NCBI GenBank assembly: GCA_036583965.1
Contig: JAZBQD010000015.1
Span: 83,215,309 to 83,279,308, forward strand
Direction: 5' to 3'
Length of the DNA: 64,000 nucleotides
Source: Prunella strophiata
Lineage: Eukaryota > Chordata > Aves > Passeriformes > Prunellidae
Positions 62,201 to 64,000 of this stretch are shown here, piece after piece. The position numbers and the translations under genes were made by a program. Below the pieces are notes generated by a model. The model saw only the letters and a program-made list of their open reading frames with translations. It had not been told where the DNA came from and searched no databases. How positions within the stretch are numbered: position 1 is the first letter of the stretch; every line of letters begins with the position of its first letter.

Positions 62201-64000
62201 AGCCACCTTGCCTCCCTCCTCAGCCACTGCTTCTGAATTACAGGGAGGCAGCAGTACTAAGTGAGAATAAACAAGCAATGGGGAAGGAAGAGTAGGAGGC
62301 AGCTCCATTCAAACTGGGTAAGAGAAGAAAACAACTTAAAAAAAAAAAAAATCACTGGTGTGAAGTTCCTGATGCCAACCACAGAACAAAAGGAACTACC
62401 CTTTGGTCTAAGTAAAGGTGGTCAAGTAGCTGTTCTCTCTTCCAGCAGGCTCCCAACAGTTATAAGGGTTTTGCCTGCAGGTGAAGCCTCTTGCTCCCTC
62501 CCAGCAGTGCCCAGCTCATGCAATCCCCATTACTGAGCAGCAGGAACTGCCCTTCTCAGGGGCAGCTGGAAATGAAAACTATTTCAGACAGCCAAAACAT
62601 CCAGTACCATCAGCTGTGGGCATGGTTTGAGAACACTGCAAAGCCCTGGAATGGCTGGAGCTGTGTGGTGTGGACGTGTGCATCACACAGCCATGACCTT
62701 GTTGGCTTTGCTTGGGGCACACTCTTGGGTTATGCTGTCATTTTTAATATCCTGGAGAGATTTTGGGCACACATCTAGTGGCATTAAGGCATCTCTGATT
62801 GCACAGGAGACCCTCTGCCTCTCCTCTCACTGTTTTCCTGGGGATGCCCCTGTGGCTGGTGGTAGGGAATGTTGCAGGACACACTTGCAGGCTCTGACTC
62901 CCAAGGCACCCAGCATGGCCAGGATGGTTGTGCTCTACAGGATGCCAACAAGTGTGTGCTGGTGCTTTGTGTGTTGTAAGATGTGCTGTAGCAATGCTAC
63001 TTCTTGGCTGCATTTGTTCTATTTTCCCCGCCACCTTCTCCCAGATTTTGTAGTGTTGTACCACACACAGCTCCCAGCTGGAGCCACCAGCTCATCTCAG
63101 TGCTCAGTGACAGAGAAATGCCCACACACTGTGCCAGAGAGCTTGCAGTCTCATTTCAACCAAGACAAGACACAGACAAAAAACTCACCAAAGCCAGCAC
63201 GGGAACATCAGGATGGGCCAGAGGTAATGCCAGTCCAAGTCTGAGCTTTTCCAGATTTACACTGTTCTGTACATCTTTGAAATGACAGAGCTGAGTCCAG
63301 AGCATATCCCCTCTGTTTCCATTGACAAAATATATTAGCTGGTGCGGGACAGGGAGAATCTACATACTCATTTTATTTTTGCTGTTATGTGTTTTAGGAG
63401 AAACAAGACTTACTAGAGGGCTGGGCCTGACTTAGTATGAGGAGTTTGGTGCCAGCCAGGGCTGGCAGATTTCAAATCAGAGTTGTGAGTAGGAGAGCAG
63501 CACTGCAGAGGAATCCCTGCTCCAGTGTGAGAGGCATCATATACTTGGGAGCCCAGAAACTGTCCCTCTCTGTGCTGCACCTCAGTTCTGGCTTTCTTGC
63601 AACACACTGACTGAAAGATTAAGCCATTGAAAGGCTGGAATTAGTTATTTAGGGGCAATTTTCTTTTAAAGTGAGTTTTGATACAGAAATATTTCCTTCT
63701 CATGCAAAGTCATCTGAGGTGGTTAGGAGGGAATTAACATCCTATAGGGTGTCCTGTAGGACAGAGCACCCAGAATCAGTATAGGTGGCCTTTTTATTTT
63801 TGTAATGGTGGAAAGATGAACTCAGACAGGCAGAGACAGAGGAAGGTTAGACACTTTTGGGTTATCATGCCTGATACAGCCATCAGGCAGAGACTGATTC
63901 ACTTCTGGAAAAATGCGACACCGCAGCCAGACTGCTGAGCCCTTGGCTGCAAAGGGGGCCTGCCACTGCTGCAAGTACAAAGTGAATCAGCCACACCACG
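56298..64000. other. Intergenic, G+C-richer segment to the window end
   Basis: Sequence visibly richer in G+C than the first 44 kb, so longer chance frames occur on both strands (56887-57294 minus, 61051-61506 minus, 61796-62308 minus, 62651-63244 plus). None shows a domain, splice pattern or family I recognise, and they overlap each other on opposite strands. The only repeat I can name is the (TTTTA)n at 61641-61674. In human, IRF4 lies beyond EXOC2 in this direction, but I found no IRF4 exon. Confidence 0.55.
61641..61674. repeat. (TTTTA)n microsatellite
   Basis: CTATTTTATTTTATTTATTT and further TTTTA units form a 34-base pentanucleotide tract with one shortened unit. On the minus strand it gives repeated AATAAA words, which should not be read as poly(A) signals. 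Confidence 0.9.

Noticed and set aside
61051..62308. Minus-strand frames of 151, 122 and 170 codons as a possible neighbouring gene
   Set aside because: They overlap plus-strand frames of similar length, run into low-complexity A/T tracts, and have no splice-linked partners or recognised residues. IRF4 was considered, but no characteristic DNA-binding sequence was seen.
1..64000. CRISPR array, tRNA or rRNA genes, or bacterial operon features
   Set aside because: No regularly spaced repeats, cloverleaf-like gene or rRNA segment was recognised, and the spliced gene and CR1 elements show that this is animal nuclear DNA.

Overview
This is a vertebrate nuclear genome window, most likely from a bird. 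It shows spliced exons with GT-AG introns, long AT-rich introns, and two CR1 (chicken repeat 1) LINE 3' ends carrying the terminal TTCTATGA motif. It also holds a solo retroviral LTR of a type I recognise from avian genomes. Nothing suggests bacterial or viral DNA, and nearly all open frames are short chance frames. A passerine or other neoavian source is my guess from the LTR; no gene here fixes the species.

Positions 1 to about 44.7 kb hold the 3' part of EXOC2 (exocyst complex component 2, Sec5) on the + strand. Eleven coding exons at 555-635, 1555-1614, 2467-2528, 3429-3495, 5403-5519, 9795-9936, 34785-34840, 37844-37966, 40250-40311, 42152-42211 and 44107-44200 join in one uninterrupted frame of 307 residues ending at TAG. 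This is about the C-terminal third of a protein of roughly 920 residues. One further exon (1-48) is possible but uncertain. The intron at 9937-34784 is nearly 25 kb and contains the minus-strand solo LTR (11481-12047). A short CR1 tail lies in the last-but-one intron region (about 41578-41691). A canonical poly(A) signal at 44680-44685 probably ends the transcript, with a second AATAAA at 45651-45656.

From about 44.7 kb to 64 kb the window is intergenic and no gene can be supported. In human the neighbour beyond the EXOC2 3' end is IRF4, but no IRF4 exon was recognised here. This part holds a perfect 12-bp hairpin (47116-47145), a truncated CR1 (about 51448-52094), a poly-A/(AAAC)n tract (53195-53247) and a head-to-tail duplication of a 1.42-kb unit (53451-54875 and 54876-56297). 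Beyond about 51 kb the sequence becomes visibly richer in G+C.

The tandem duplication is the most unusual structure. Its copies are nearly identical over about 1.35 kb but clearly diverged over the last about 65 bases, and its left edge falls in a strong hairpin. I did not find a convincing new multi-gene system.
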